Shown here: positions 34,488-43,461 of the stretch, in pieces
How the letters are laid out: the number at the start of each line of letters is the position of its first letter
How positions within the stretch are numbered: the stretch's first letter is position 1
From: an uncultured Bacteroidia bacterium
Lineage (GTDB): Bacteria; Bacteroidota; Bacteroidia; Bacteroidales; Prolixibacteraceae
Length of the DNA stretch: 64,000 nucleotides
Assembly (NCBI GenBank): GCA_903897145.1
Contig: CAIUAN010000040.1
Location: 163,950 to 227,949, forward strand
Reading direction: 5' to 3'
Notes under the pieces: generated by a model
Databases searched by the model: none
What the model was told of the DNA's origin: nothing
The model's input: only the letters and a program-made list of their open reading frames with translations
Translations under genes and position numbers: made by a program

Positions 34488-36140
34488 ATGAAGATTGCAC
34501 TAGCTCAATTAAATTATCACATCGGAAATTTCGAAGCGAATCGAGAACAGATCATTCACCATGTTGAAAAGGCGAAAGTCCAGGGTGCTGAGCTTGTTGT
34601 CTTTTCAGAGCTAGCCGTTTGTGGCTATTACCCCAATGATTTGCTTGAGCGACGTGAGTTTATCGATAAGTGCATCGAGTCGGTTAATTTAATTGCTAAG
34701 CACTGTATCGGCATTGCAGCCCTGGTGGGATCCCCGAGTTTAAATCCTTCTCCAAACGGAAAAATGTTATTTAATTCTGCCTATTTCCTTCAGGATGGGA
34801 CAATTAAAAGCGTGCACCATAAAACCTTGTTGCCGACCTATGATATTTTTGATGAATATCGTCATTTTGAACCGAATCAAGAGTTTAACCTGATTGAGCT
34901 AGGAGGGTTAAAGCTTGCCGTTACAATTTGCGAAGATCTTTGGTACAATCAGCCTGTCTTTAGTGCCTTTGGTCGTGAGAACCTCTACGCACTCTGTCCG
35001 ATAGCGACCTATTGCAAAAAAAATCCAGATCTGATTATCAACTTGTCGGCGTCTCCATTTTCATACAATCAGGCCAAACTTCGAAAGGATATCTTATTGG
35101 ATAATGCGAAGAAATACCAAGTGCCAATTGTATATGTGAACCAAATTGGAGCTCAGACAGAGCTTATCTTTGATGGCGGTTCATTATTCGTCAATGAGCA
35201 TGGTGAGGTGATGCGTGAGATGGTGTATTTTGCTCCCGACTTTGCACTAATAGATACTGCGAATAACATTCATCATCAAGAGTTGCAATCCGAGAAGGAT
35301 ACAATTGCCGTTATTTATGACGCTTTGGTGCTGGGTATTCAGGATTATTTTAAAAAGACTGGATTCAAAACGGCTACCTTAGGATTATCTGGAGGTATCG
35401 ATTCTGCTGTAACTTTAGTCTTGGCGGAAAGGGCTTTGGGGGCCGAAAACCTTCATGTGCTTCTCATGCCGTCTAAATTTTCTTCCGATCACTCCATTGA
35501 TGATGCAGTTGCCTTAGCCGAAAACTTAGGTGTAAAATATGATATTTTAAAGATTCATGATATTGTGGACGCTTTTGACGATGGTCTGGCTGGAGTTTTT
35601 GCGGGTAAAAAGCCAGATCTTACCGAAGAAAATATCCAAGCTCGTATCCGCGGAACGTTGCTGATGGGACTCTCAAATAAATTTGGGCATATTCTTTTAA
35701 ATACTTCAAATAAGAGCGAAGCAGCAGTAGGATATGGTACTTTGTATGGTGATATGAATGGAGGATTATCGGTATTGGGCGATGTGTATAAAACCGATGT
35801 CTTTCAATTGGCGCGATTTATCAACCGAGAGTCCGAAATTATTCCAGTTAACACCATCGTGAAGCCACCATCTGCTGAGCTACGTCCCGATCAGAAGGAT
35901 TCCGATTCATTACCTGACTACGAAATATTAGATAAGATTCTTTTTGCCTATATCGAATTGGCTCATAGTCCAGCGGAGATCATCGCGTTAGGATATGATG
36001 ACGCGACCGTTTATCGCTCCGTTTTATTAGTGAATCGGAACGAGTATAAACGATTCCAAACCCCGCCCATTTTACGCGTTTCATCGAAAGCATTTGGATT
36101 TGGTCGTAAGATGCCATTGGTGGCAAAATATGCCTTGTAA
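34488..36140 (+). CDS. nadE: Glutamine-dependent NAD+ synthetase
   Basis: Last step of NAD synthesis, using glutamine as ammonia source. The N-terminal nitrilase-type glutaminase domain (about 1-250) has its Glu-Lys-Cys triad in FSELAVCGYYP, HKTLLPTYDIFDEYR and TICEDLWY. The C-terminal synthetase domain (about 270-550) has the PP-loop LGLSGGIDSAVTL, and STSNKSE-type and KPPSAELRPDQKDSDSLPDY blocks. 550 residues fits the two-domain type. A Crp/Fnr gene follows with its own promoter. Confidence 0.97.
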   Translation: MKIALAQLNYHIGNFEANREQIIHHVEKAKVQGAELVVFSELAVCGYYPNDLLERREFIDKCIESVNLIAKHCIGIAALVGSPSLNPSPNGKMLFNSAYFLQDGTIKSVHHKTLLPTYDIFDEYRHFEPNQEFNLIELGGLKLAVTICEDLWYNQPVFSAFGRENLYALCPIATYCKKNPDLIINLSASPFSYNQAKLRKDILLDNAKKYQVPIVYVNQIGAQTELIFDGGSLFVNEHGEVMREMVYFAPDFALIDTANNIHHQELQSEKDTIAVIYDALVLGIQDYFKKTGFKTATLGLSGGIDSAVTLVLAERALGAENLHVLLMPSKFSSDHSIDDAVALAENLGVKYDILKIHDIVDAFDDGLAGVFAGKKPDLTEENIQARIRGTLLMGLSNKFGHILLNTSNKSEAAVGYGTLYGDMNGGLSVLGDVYKTDVFQLARFINRESEIIPVNTIVKPPSAELRPDQKDSDSLPDYEILDKILFAYIELAHSPAEIIALGYDDATVYRSVLLVNRNEYKRFQTPPILRVSSKAFGFGRKMPLVAKYAL

Positions 36141-36162
36141 TTCGATTAAATTTCTAATTTTG
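36134..36162 (+). promoter_or_regulatory. Promoter of the Crp/Fnr regulator
   Basis: CTTG (36134-36137), exactly 17 bp, then TAATTTTG (36155-36162). It overlaps the nadE stop codon, so the regulator can be transcribed independently of nadE. Confidence 0.6.
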
Positions 36163-36192
36163 ATGTTTTATAACATGTAATTGATAGATCTA

Positions 36193-36894
36193 ATGTCAGA
36201 GGCTGGTCGTTTCTATGAGGTTCAATTTGCAGAAGAGGAGTGTATTTTCAATCTTCTGACCCCTGCAGAGAAGGATATTCTCGAAAAGTCGCATGAGATT
36301 AGGCATTATAAAAAGAACGAATTTATCTATCGCGAAGGGGAGATGCCGATTGGTATGCAGTACCTAAAAGAGGGAATGGTTAAATTGATCAAAGAGGGCA
36401 TCGGTGGTCGTGATCAGATCATTCGAATGATTCCTCGCAATGGATTAATCGGGTACCGCTCCTTGATTGCTGGCGAAGCACATAATGGGACCACCATCGC
36501 CATCGAGAACTCTGAAATCATCACGATCCCCCCCGCTATTTTATATGATGTGCTGTTGCGAAACCATGATTTCGCACTCGCTCTCTTGAAAGATCTAGCC
36601 ATAGAACTAGGATTTTCACACCACAGAACTGTTAGCTTAACCCAAAAACATATCCGAGGCCGTCTTGCTGAATCGATTTTACTCTTGATTGAGAAATATG
36701 GTTTTGAACACGATGAGCAAACATTAAGAGTCTACCTTCCTCGCGAAGACTTGGCCAACCTTTCGAATATGACCTCCTCCAATGCCATTCGAACACTCTC
36801 CATATTTGTGACCGAAAAGGTTATTGCGATGGATGGACGTAAGATTAAAATTATTGACCTAGCGCAGCTTAAAAAGATTAGCAAACAGGGGTAG
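36193..36894 (+). CDS. Crp/Fnr family transcriptional regulator
   Basis: 233 residues. A cyclic-nucleotide-binding-type beta-roll (about 25-140: IRHYKKNEFIYREGEMPIGMQYLKEGMVKLI) is followed by a dimerisation helix and a C-terminal winged helix (about 150-225: RGRLAESILLLIEKYG, YLPREDLANLSNMTSSNAIRTLSIF). No Fnr-type N-terminal cysteine cluster is seen, so it is not an obvious iron-sulfur sensor. I chose the ATG at 36193 over a TTG four codons upstream. It precedes the glycan region and could act there, but no site can be assigned. Confidence 0.9.
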   Translation: MSEAGRFYEVQFAEEECIFNLLTPAEKDILEKSHEIRHYKKNEFIYREGEMPIGMQYLKEGMVKLIKEGIGGRDQIIRMIPRNGLIGYRSLIAGEAHNGTTIAIENSEIITIPPAILYDVLLRNHDFALALLKDLAIELGFSHHRTVSLTQKHIRGRLAESILLLIEKYGFEHDEQTLRVYLPREDLANLSNMTSSNAIRTLSIFVTEKVIAMDGRKIKIIDLAQLKKISKQG

Positions 36895-36940
36895 TCGGGT
36901 TCAAAGACTAGCCAAATCAGAGTCAAAATTAAAGTGTAAG

Positions 36941-36996
36941 AATTTTAACTTTTCGCCCCATAATTCAACTTTTAAAGGGCCGATGGGGTTAAAATT
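36941..36996. repeat. Interrupted inverted repeat upstream of the GH2 operon
   Basis: AATTTTAAC plus CCCCAT on the left pair with ATGGGGTTAAAATT on the right; the left arm is broken by a 6-7 base insertion (TTTTCG). The loop is about 21 bases. It lies between the Crp/Fnr stop and the GH2 gene. It could be a weak terminator or a regulator site; no T-run follows. Confidence 0.4.
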
Positions 36997-37144
36997 AGAT
37001 GTAAACTAAATAAAATACTTGAAGTTTTTGACCCGCTATTTTTTTTTCTTTGATACAATTCTGTTTTTAGGTGTAATTCGCTTTAATTATAAATCGTCAT
37101 CTCCTAAATTCTGTTTAAAAAAGTGCTTAAGGCATTGTATTTCA

Positions 37145-37172
37145 TTGATTACTAAAAGTATAAATAAACTTG
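37145..37172 (+). promoter_or_regulatory. Candidate promoter of the GH2 operon
   Basis: TTG (37145-37147), 17 bp, then TAAACTTG (37165-37172), one mismatch to TAnnTTTG. The implied leader is nearly absent. This is the only promoter-like pair close to the gene that I find. Confidence 0.35.
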
Positions 37173-37181
37173 TTTCCTAGA

Positions 37182-39878
37182 ATGAAAAAACTAAACTTTA
37201 AAATTACCCTATTGCTTTTCAGCTTGATTATTCTAGTTGCTTCTTTGAGCAGCAAAGCCGAAAAGGGCTCTTCGTATAAGGTTACCACAATTTCAGACAA
37301 CTGGAAGATGCAGGCATCCGAGAAGCTGGGTAAGGTTGATGAGTCTTTGATCTCAAAACCTAATTTTAATACTAAATCGTGGTATGACGCCGTTATCCCT
37401 GGTACCGTATTAGGTAGTTTGGCCTTGAAACATGTCATCGAAGACCCAACTTTCGGTATCAACATGAAAAATATGGATACTGTTCAGTTCCAGAAGCCTT
37501 GGTGGTTTAGAACAACCTTTAAACTCGACGGCACGGACCTATCCAAAAATATTTCGCTCCATTTTAATGGGATTAATTACCGTGCTGATCTTTGGATCAA
37601 TGGCAAGAAAGTTGTCGGAAAAGATGCTTTTGCTGGTACCTATCGCATGTTTACCTTTAATGTAAATGCCTATGTTCAACCTGGAGAAAATACCATGGCG
37701 TTAAAACTTTCGCAATATGCTTATGGTGAATATTCACTTGGATTTTGCGACTGGAATCCGATTCCATCTGATCGCAGCATGGGAATATTTCGCGAGGTGT
37801 TCTTAGAGGTCAATGAAGGATTAAAGATTCGGAGTCCATTTGTCTACTCCAATGTTGACACGGTAACCAAAAAAAATGCAAACTTATTTATTCAAGCTGA
37901 GCTTGTAAATAGCACGGCTCATGCCATCGATGGTGTACTGCGTGTCAATTATGAGCTTGGGGCAGTTGAGAAACAAGTGAGTGTTAAAGCTGGTGAGACT
38001 TTATCTTATCGTTTTACACCGGAGGAATATCCGCAGCTAAAAGTTAAAAACGTTGAGCTTTGGTGGCCTAATGGCATGGGTAAGGCTAAGATGTATAATC
38101 TGAAAACTTCTTTTGTTGCAGGCAGTAAAGTGATTGATCAGATCGATAAGAAGTATGGTATCCGTGAGATGCGTAGTTATCTGAATAAAGACAAGAACAG
38201 GACCTTCGAAATTAATGGCAAGTTTATCTTGGTCAAAGGTGGCGGTTGGGCTGATGATATTTTTCTTCGTGATACCCGTAAATCGGTGGAGGCACAATTG
38301 CGCTATATCCGTCATATGAACTTAAACAGCATTCGTTGTGAAGGGTTCTGGGGTAAAGATGAGAACCTTTTTGATCTGTGCGATGAGTATGGAATTTTAA
38401 TCATGATCGGTTATAACTGTATCTGGGAATGGGAAGAGTATCTGCACAAGACCTGTCATGAGAAATATGGCGGTGCGGTAGGTGATGAGGATATTGCGTT
38501 GCTCTCTGAGTCGTGGAAGGATCAGATGCTGTGGTTGCGTAACCACCCAAGTATTTACCTATGGATGCTTGGAAGTGATAAGTTGCCTTGTCCGAAATTG
38601 GAGTTGAAATATGTCGAATTATTTAAGAAATACGATCCTTCACGTCCTTATGCAACCTCGTCTGGTGGGGCAGGTACTGAAGATAATAATGTGGTCGCTA
38701 CCGTGCCATTGGTAAGTGATATTAGTGGACCAACTGGGATGAAGATGATGGGTCCTTATGCTTGGACACCTCCTCAATATTGGTTTACCGATACCAAACT
38801 TGGTGGTGCGTGGGGCTTTAATACCGAGACTTGTCCAGGTGCTGCGATCCCACCTCTGGCCTCCTTGAAAAAGATGCTTCCCGCAGCTGCCTTATGGCCA
38901 ATCGACAAGACCTATTGGGAATATCATACTGGCCGTAATGAGTTTACTTCGCTTGATCGTGATATCAATGCGATCAATAGTCGCTATGGTAAATCTTCAA
39001 GTGTTGAGGAGTTTTCGTATAAGGCGCAGGTAAATAATTATGAGATCATGCGGCCTCAGTTTGAGGCGTTTGTGGCTCATAAGCCAAAGAGTACCGGATT
39101 GGTTCAGTGGCAACTTAATTCTGCTTGGCCGAAGATGATCTGGCAGCTTTACGACACTTATCTACAGCCTAATGGCTCATTTTATGGAGTTAAGAAAGGT
39201 TGTGTTCCACTTCATGCGATTTATCGATATGGCTTTAACGACATTTATCTAGCAAATGAAGATTTATTAGAAGCAAAAGGGCTTACCGTGAAGGTTCGGA
39301 TTTTTGATCTTAACTCAAAAGAAATTTTTGCCGATCAATGGAAAGGTGATGTCAAATCAAATATTTCCAAGTTTATCTATAAGATTCCTGAGATTAAAAA
39401 TCTTACGGCTGTCTGGTTTCTTGATCTAAGGATTTACGACAAGAATAACAAAGAAGTGGACAATAGCATCTACTGGCTATCTGAGAAGAAAGATGTCTTG
39501 GATTATGAAGCCTATAAGAAATTATCATGGCCGTTTTATACACCAACGAGTCAGTTTGCTGACTATACCGCATTGGATAAACTTCCTAAGATTAAATTGG
39601 GTTACGAGTATACCTATGCACAAGAAGGTAAGTTTGGCAAGATTCGTCTGAAGGTGAAAAATTCATCGTCTACGATTGCATTCTTCTTATTTCTTGACGT
39701 GTTAAATCCAGCTACGAAGCTGCCTATCTTACCAGTCTATTGGAACGATAATTATGTAACTTTATTGCCAGGAGAAGAACGGACTTACGAGTCAAGTTAT
39801 TTCCTTTCTGATTCTAATGGAGCTAAGCCAGTCCTTGAAGTTAGAGGCTGGAATGTTGAAAAGCAAATCATAAAATAA
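37182..39878 (+). CDS. Secreted GH2 glycosidase, exo-beta-glucosaminidase (CsxA)-like
   Basis: About 898 residues with a signal peptide (MKKLNFKITLLLFSLI to SSKAEKG). GH2 domain order: sugar-binding jelly roll (PWWFRTTFKL, LHFNGINYRADLWINGKKV), immunoglobulin-like domain, TIM barrel, then C-terminal beta domains. The barrel reads IYLWMLGSD at the acid/base position, with Asp470 instead of the usual GH2 Asn-Glu pair, and GFNTET with Glu553 as nucleophile (numbered from a TTG four codons upstream of the ATG). Asp at that site and the SGPTGMKMMGPYAWTPPQYW stretch are marks of the exo-beta-D-glucosaminidase/mannosylglycoprotein endo-beta-mannosidase branch. The ROK kinase gene follows after 21 bp. 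Confidence 0.88.
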   Translation: MKKLNFKITLLLFSLIILVASLSSKAEKGSSYKVTTISDNWKMQASEKLGKVDESLISKPNFNTKSWYDAVIPGTVLGSLALKHVIEDPTFGINMKNMDTVQFQKPWWFRTTFKLDGTDLSKNISLHFNGINYRADLWINGKKVVGKDAFAGTYRMFTFNVNAYVQPGENTMALKLSQYAYGEYSLGFCDWNPIPSDRSMGIFREVFLEVNEGLKIRSPFVYSNVDTVTKKNANLFIQAELVNSTAHAIDGVLRVNYELGAVEKQVSVKAGETLSYRFTPEEYPQLKVKNVELWWPNGMGKAKMYNLKTSFVAGSKVIDQIDKKYGIREMRSYLNKDKNRTFEINGKFILVKGGGWADDIFLRDTRKSVEAQLRYIRHMNLNSIRCEGFWGKDENLFDLCDEYGILIMIGYNCIWEWEEYLHKTCHEKYGGAVGDEDIALLSESWKDQMLWLRNHPSIYLWMLGSDKLPCPKLELKYVELFKKYDPSRPYATSSGGAGTEDNNVVATVPLVSDISGPTGMKMMGPYAWTPPQYWFTDTKLGGAWGFNTETCPGAAIPPLASLKKMLPAAALWPIDKTYWEYHTGRNEFTSLDRDINAINSRYGKSSSVEEFSYKAQVNNYEIMRPQFEAFVAHKPKSTGLVQWQLNSAWPKMIWQLYDTYLQPNGSFYGVKKGCVPLHAIYRYGFNDIYLANEDLLEAKGLTVKVRIFDLNSKEIFADQWKGDVKSNISKFIYKIPEIKNLTAVWFLDLRIYDKNNKEVDNSIYWLSEKKDVLDYEAYKKLSWPFYTPTSQFADYTALDKLPKIKLGYEYTYAQEGKFGKIRLKVKNSSSTIAFFLFLDVLNPATKLPILPVYWNDNYVTLLPGEERTYESSYFLSDSNGAKPVLEVRGWNVEKQIIK

Positions 39879-39899
39879 TTTAACGCAACATTTGGTATT

Positions 39900-40823
39900 A
39901 TGAGATATGCTGCAGGGATAGATTTAGGGGGCACATTTGTGAAGTTCGCTCTTGTCTCGGAAGATGGTGAAATTCCATACAAAGATAAGTTGGAGATAGG
40001 CTCAAAAGCTACTCGTGATGATATCTTAAATACGCTAAAAATAGCTATTGAAAAAATTAAGGATTTTGCAGATGAGCGAGGAAATCAGTTGTCTGGCATT
40101 GGTATTGGATCACCAGGAATCATCTACGATGGGGTGGTCATTGGTGGAGCCGATAACTTAAACGGCTGGTCTAATGTTCCGCTAGGTGAGATCTATTCTA
40201 AAGCATTTAACCTTCCTGTTTTTGCCGATAACGATGCGAACGTGATGGGACTTGGGGAGACGGTATTTGGTGCGGCACAAAATTGTACAGACGTTATATT
40301 TATCACGGTAGGAACTGGCATCGGTGGTGCTATCGTTATGAACGGTCAGCTATATGGCGGATATAAAAATAGAGGTGCCGAGCTAGGTCATTTTACGGTT
40401 GATCATAAAGGTGTCGAATGTAATTGTGGCGGCCGAGGTTGTTTGGAGGCATATGCTTCTACTTCAGCATTAGTTCAACGTTATGCCCAACTTTCTGGTC
40501 TTCCAGAAGAGGCTGTGAATGGAATTGTTATTGTTGAGAAATTTCACGCTGGGGAGCCTGCTGCCGTTCAATGTATGGAGGAGCATACCGATTACCTTGG
40601 TCATGGTATCGCCTCATTTGTGAATACTTTTGCCCCTCAAAAAGTAGTTATTGGAGGTGGCATTTCGGAAGCTGGTCAGTTCTATATCGATATGATTAAG
40701 AAGTCGACTTTCAGCTATGCAATGCCCGACTGCTCAGTATATACCGATGTTATTGGAGCAACCCTAGGAAATAATGCTGGATGCATGGGAGCTGCATCTT
40801 TAGTCTTTAGAAACTGTAACTAA
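39900..40823 (+). CDS. ROK family sugar kinase
   Basis: Cytoplasmic 307-residue kinase without the DNA-binding domain of ROK repressors. Motifs: phosphate loop DLGGTFVKFALV, the central FADNDANVMGLGE, FITVGTGIGGAIV, and the ROK zinc motif GHFTVDHKGVECNCGGRGCLEAYAS. The family phosphorylates glucose, N-acetylglucosamine, N-acetylmannosamine, fructose or similar; the exact substrate cannot be told. It sits between the GH2 gene and the MFS permease, so a sugar freed by the GH2 enzyme is a reasonable substrate. Confidence 0.9.
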   Translation: MRYAAGIDLGGTFVKFALVSEDGEIPYKDKLEIGSKATRDDILNTLKIAIEKIKDFADERGNQLSGIGIGSPGIIYDGVVIGGADNLNGWSNVPLGEIYSKAFNLPVFADNDANVMGLGETVFGAAQNCTDVIFITVGTGIGGAIVMNGQLYGGYKNRGAELGHFTVDHKGVECNCGGRGCLEAYASTSALVQRYAQLSGLPEEAVNGIVIVEKFHAGEPAAVQCMEEHTDYLGHGIASFVNTFAPQKVVIGGGISEAGQFYIDMIKKSTFSYAMPDCSVYTDVIGATLGNNAGCMGAASLVFRNCN

Positions 40824-40833
40824 ACTAACTTAA

Positions 40834-42090
40834 ATGAAAAAAAATATTTTCTTGGTCGTTCTAATCATGCTCGTGTTTTTTGTGATCTCATTTCTCACGA
40901 ACATCTTAGGGGCACTGAATGACAAAGTCTCACAAAGTTTTACACTCAATGAGACCATGGCGGGACTACTTCCGTTCGCTTTTTTTATTGCGTATGGCGT
41001 GATGTCCATCCCATTTGGTTTTCTAGTTGAGAAATACGGCGAGAAGAAAATGATTATCTCGGCCTTTTTATTGGCTTTTGCTGGTGCCTTGGGTTTTGCT
41101 CAATTCCCCACTTTTAACGTGTTTATTGTCTCCCTATTTACCATTGGCGCAGGAATGGCGGCTTTGCAAGTGGTTATTAATCCACTTTTGCGCGTTTCGG
41201 GAGGCGAAGTAAACTATGCTTTTAACTCGGTAATGGGTCAGCTAGTTTTCGGATTAGCCTCTTTTATCAGCCCTCAGATGTATACTTATTTAGTCACCAA
41301 TATCGATGCGGGAAATGTAAGCAAGCCATTTATTGGGTTGATGACCAGCTTGGTCCCTAAGGCGATGTCATGGGTCTCGGTGTATTGGGCTTTTGCGCTA
41401 ATTGCTATCCTGATGGTTACCTTGATCTCCTTTGTTCGTTTTCCTAAGGTTGAATTGCAGGACGATGAAAAAGTGGGATCAAAAGATAGCTACCTTGAAT
41501 TGTTTAAGAATAAATATGTGATCCTTTATTTCTTGGGCATCTTCGCTTATGTGGGATCTGAGCAAGGGATCTCCTATTGGATGTCGAAATTCTTGAAGAT
41601 CTATCACGATGTAAATCCTGATGTAGCTGGTGCTGATGCAGTGTCCTACTTCTGGGGCCTTATGACCATCGGCGGTATGTTAGGACTCGTGCTGATGAAA
41701 CTTTATGATAGTAAACCAATCTTACGGTGGTTTACCATCCTTGCCATGATTTGCGTTGCGGTTGGCTTATTCGCAGATGTTCAAACCTCCTTATGGTCTT
41801 TCCCAATGTCGGGATTCTTCCTATCAGTGATGTTCCCGGTGATCGTTTCGTTAGGTCTAAACTCAGTGCCGAAACACCATGGTTCCTTCGCAGGAATTCT
41901 CATGACTGGTATTGCAGGAGGCGCAATCGTTCAGCTTTTGATTGGAGCCATCAGTGACGCCATATCGCTAAGAGTTGGGATGTTATTTATCTTCGTGACC
42001 TTAGGTTATATCTTAAGCTTAAGTTTTTGGGCTAAGCCATTGGTGAACAATCAGACGTTTACCTTGAAAAGTCTGTTTACCAAAAACTAA
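40834..42090 (+). CDS. MFS sugar permease (FucP/GluP-like)
   Basis: 418 residues with about twelve membrane helices. It resembles the proton-coupled FucP/glucose-galactose group: FVISFLTNILGALNDKVSQSFTLNETMAGLLPFAFFIAYGVMSIPFGFLVEKYGEKKMI near the start covers the first two helices and the MFS loop motif. The later stretch SVPKHHGSFAGILMTGIAGGAIVQLLIGAISD is also of this group. Inner-membrane import of a monosaccharide, probably the GH2 product, is the likely role. It lies 10 bp after the ROK gene. Confidence 0.88.
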   Translation: MKKNIFLVVLIMLVFFVISFLTNILGALNDKVSQSFTLNETMAGLLPFAFFIAYGVMSIPFGFLVEKYGEKKMIISAFLLAFAGALGFAQFPTFNVFIVSLFTIGAGMAALQVVINPLLRVSGGEVNYAFNSVMGQLVFGLASFISPQMYTYLVTNIDAGNVSKPFIGLMTSLVPKAMSWVSVYWAFALIAILMVTLISFVRFPKVELQDDEKVGSKDSYLELFKNKYVILYFLGIFAYVGSEQGISYWMSKFLKIYHDVNPDVAGADAVSYFWGLMTIGGMLGLVLMKLYDSKPILRWFTILAMICVAVGLFADVQTSLWSFPMSGFFLSVMFPVIVSLGLNSVPKHHGSFAGILMTGIAGGAIVQLLIGAISDAISLRVGMLFIFVTLGYILSLSFWAKPLVNNQTFTLKSLFTKN

Positions 42091-42153
42091 GTTTATCAAT
42101 ACGTAAAATCAGATTTAAAAGTCTAAGTATATAAAATTTAATACCCTATTATT

Positions 42154-43431
42154 ATGACAAAGTTAGCAGTTCTTGGAGGTTCGCCTGTTCGTGACACGAA
42201 AGTTAATCCTTGGCCGAAGTGGCCTGTTTGGGACAAGAATGAAGAAAAAGCCCTGATTGAAGTTTTAAACAGCGGAGTCTGGTCGTACAATGGACCAAAG
42301 GAGACCGAGTTTAATAAGAATTTCGCCAAAGAGATGGGTGCTAAATATGCAATTTCAGCAGCGAATGGTACGGTAACATTGCAAATGGCTTTGGAAGCAT
42401 GTGGGATTGGTGTCGGTGACGAAGTGATTCTTCCTGGTCTTACTTGGCAAGCTACTGCGGCAACAATTATTGATGTGAATGCGACTCCAATCTTGGTAGA
42501 CGTTTGCGAAGATACCTGGTGTATCGATCCGAAAGAGGTTGAGAAAGCCATTACTCCGCGTACGAAAGCAATTATGCCAGTGCACCTTTATGGTAGTTTT
42601 GCCGATATGGACGAGATTATGCGTATTGCTAAAAAACATAACCTATTTGTAATCGAAGATTGTGCTCATAAGCATGGTGGTGAATGGAATGGCAAGAAAG
42701 CAGGAACAATCGGTGATATTGGAAGCTTTAGCTATCAGTTATCAAAACATCTTACAGCCGGTGAAGGTGGTACCGTGACGACCAATAGTTTTGAACTTTA
42801 CGAAAAATTAGATGCATTGCGCAACTGTGGTCGTCGACCAGAACCTGCAAGTGCAGCACAAGGAGATAAAGGTGAAGGACTCTATTTTGATGCAGGTAAC
42901 TTCTGCCAGTCTGGAAACTTCCGAATCACAGAGTTTCAAGCTGCGATATTAATTGAAGGTCTTAAACGGTTGCCAGAACAAAATCGTGTAAGAGATGAGA
43001 ACGGAATCTACTTGAACTCCCTTCTAACCTCGATGCCCGGAATTACGCCAATCAGAAGAGATGCTCGCGAAACGAAAGAGGCCTATTTCAACTTCTCATT
43101 TAGATACAATCAAGCAGAATTCAAAGGATTGCCGGTTGCAAAATTTAGATCCGCTCTGACTGCCGAGATCGGTATTGAAGTGGTGGCTAGTTATATTCCA
43201 CTAAATAAATGCTCACTTTATCAGCCTCATACCAAACCAGCACGCCATAAATTAAATCCAGAATATTGGGCAGCAATTGATCCAACACGTTTTAATCTTC
43301 CGGTTTGTGATAAGATTCACTTTGAAGCTTCTGCTTGTATCCATCATAAAGTGTTGATGGGAACTAAAGCTGATATGGATCTACTGGCGACAGCTATTCG
43401 TAAAGTTTACGATAACGCGGAAAGTCTTTAA
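42154..43431 (+). CDS. DegT/DnrJ/EryC1/StrS family aminotransferase
   Basis: PLP-dependent sugar- or cyclitol-type aminotransferase, 425 residues. Cofactor residues: SAANGTVTLQMAL (phosphate binding), the Asp of VIEDCAHKHGG, and the Schiff-base Lys in FSYQLSKHLTAGEGG. The N-terminal LAVLGGSPVRDTKVNPWPKWP pattern is like the glutamine:scyllo-inosose aminotransferase branch, but keto-sugar aminotransferases also belong here. It has no lipopolysaccharide neighbours; instead it sits between an MFS permease and a Gfo/Idh oxidoreductase in a sugar-degrading set. Direction of the reaction is open. Confidence 0.88.
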   Translation: MTKLAVLGGSPVRDTKVNPWPKWPVWDKNEEKALIEVLNSGVWSYNGPKETEFNKNFAKEMGAKYAISAANGTVTLQMALEACGIGVGDEVILPGLTWQATAATIIDVNATPILVDVCEDTWCIDPKEVEKAITPRTKAIMPVHLYGSFADMDEIMRIAKKHNLFVIEDCAHKHGGEWNGKKAGTIGDIGSFSYQLSKHLTAGEGGTVTTNSFELYEKLDALRNCGRRPEPASAAQGDKGEGLYFDAGNFCQSGNFRITEFQAAILIEGLKRLPEQNRVRDENGIYLNSLLTSMPGITPIRRDARETKEAYFNFSFRYNQAEFKGLPVAKFRSALTAEIGIEVVASYIPLNKCSLYQPHTKPARHKLNPEYWAAIDPTRFNLPVCDKIHFEASACIHHKVLMGTKADMDLLATAIRKVYDNAESL

Positions 43432-43461
43432 TTTCAATTCTTTTTAGTTCGAAACTGGAGT

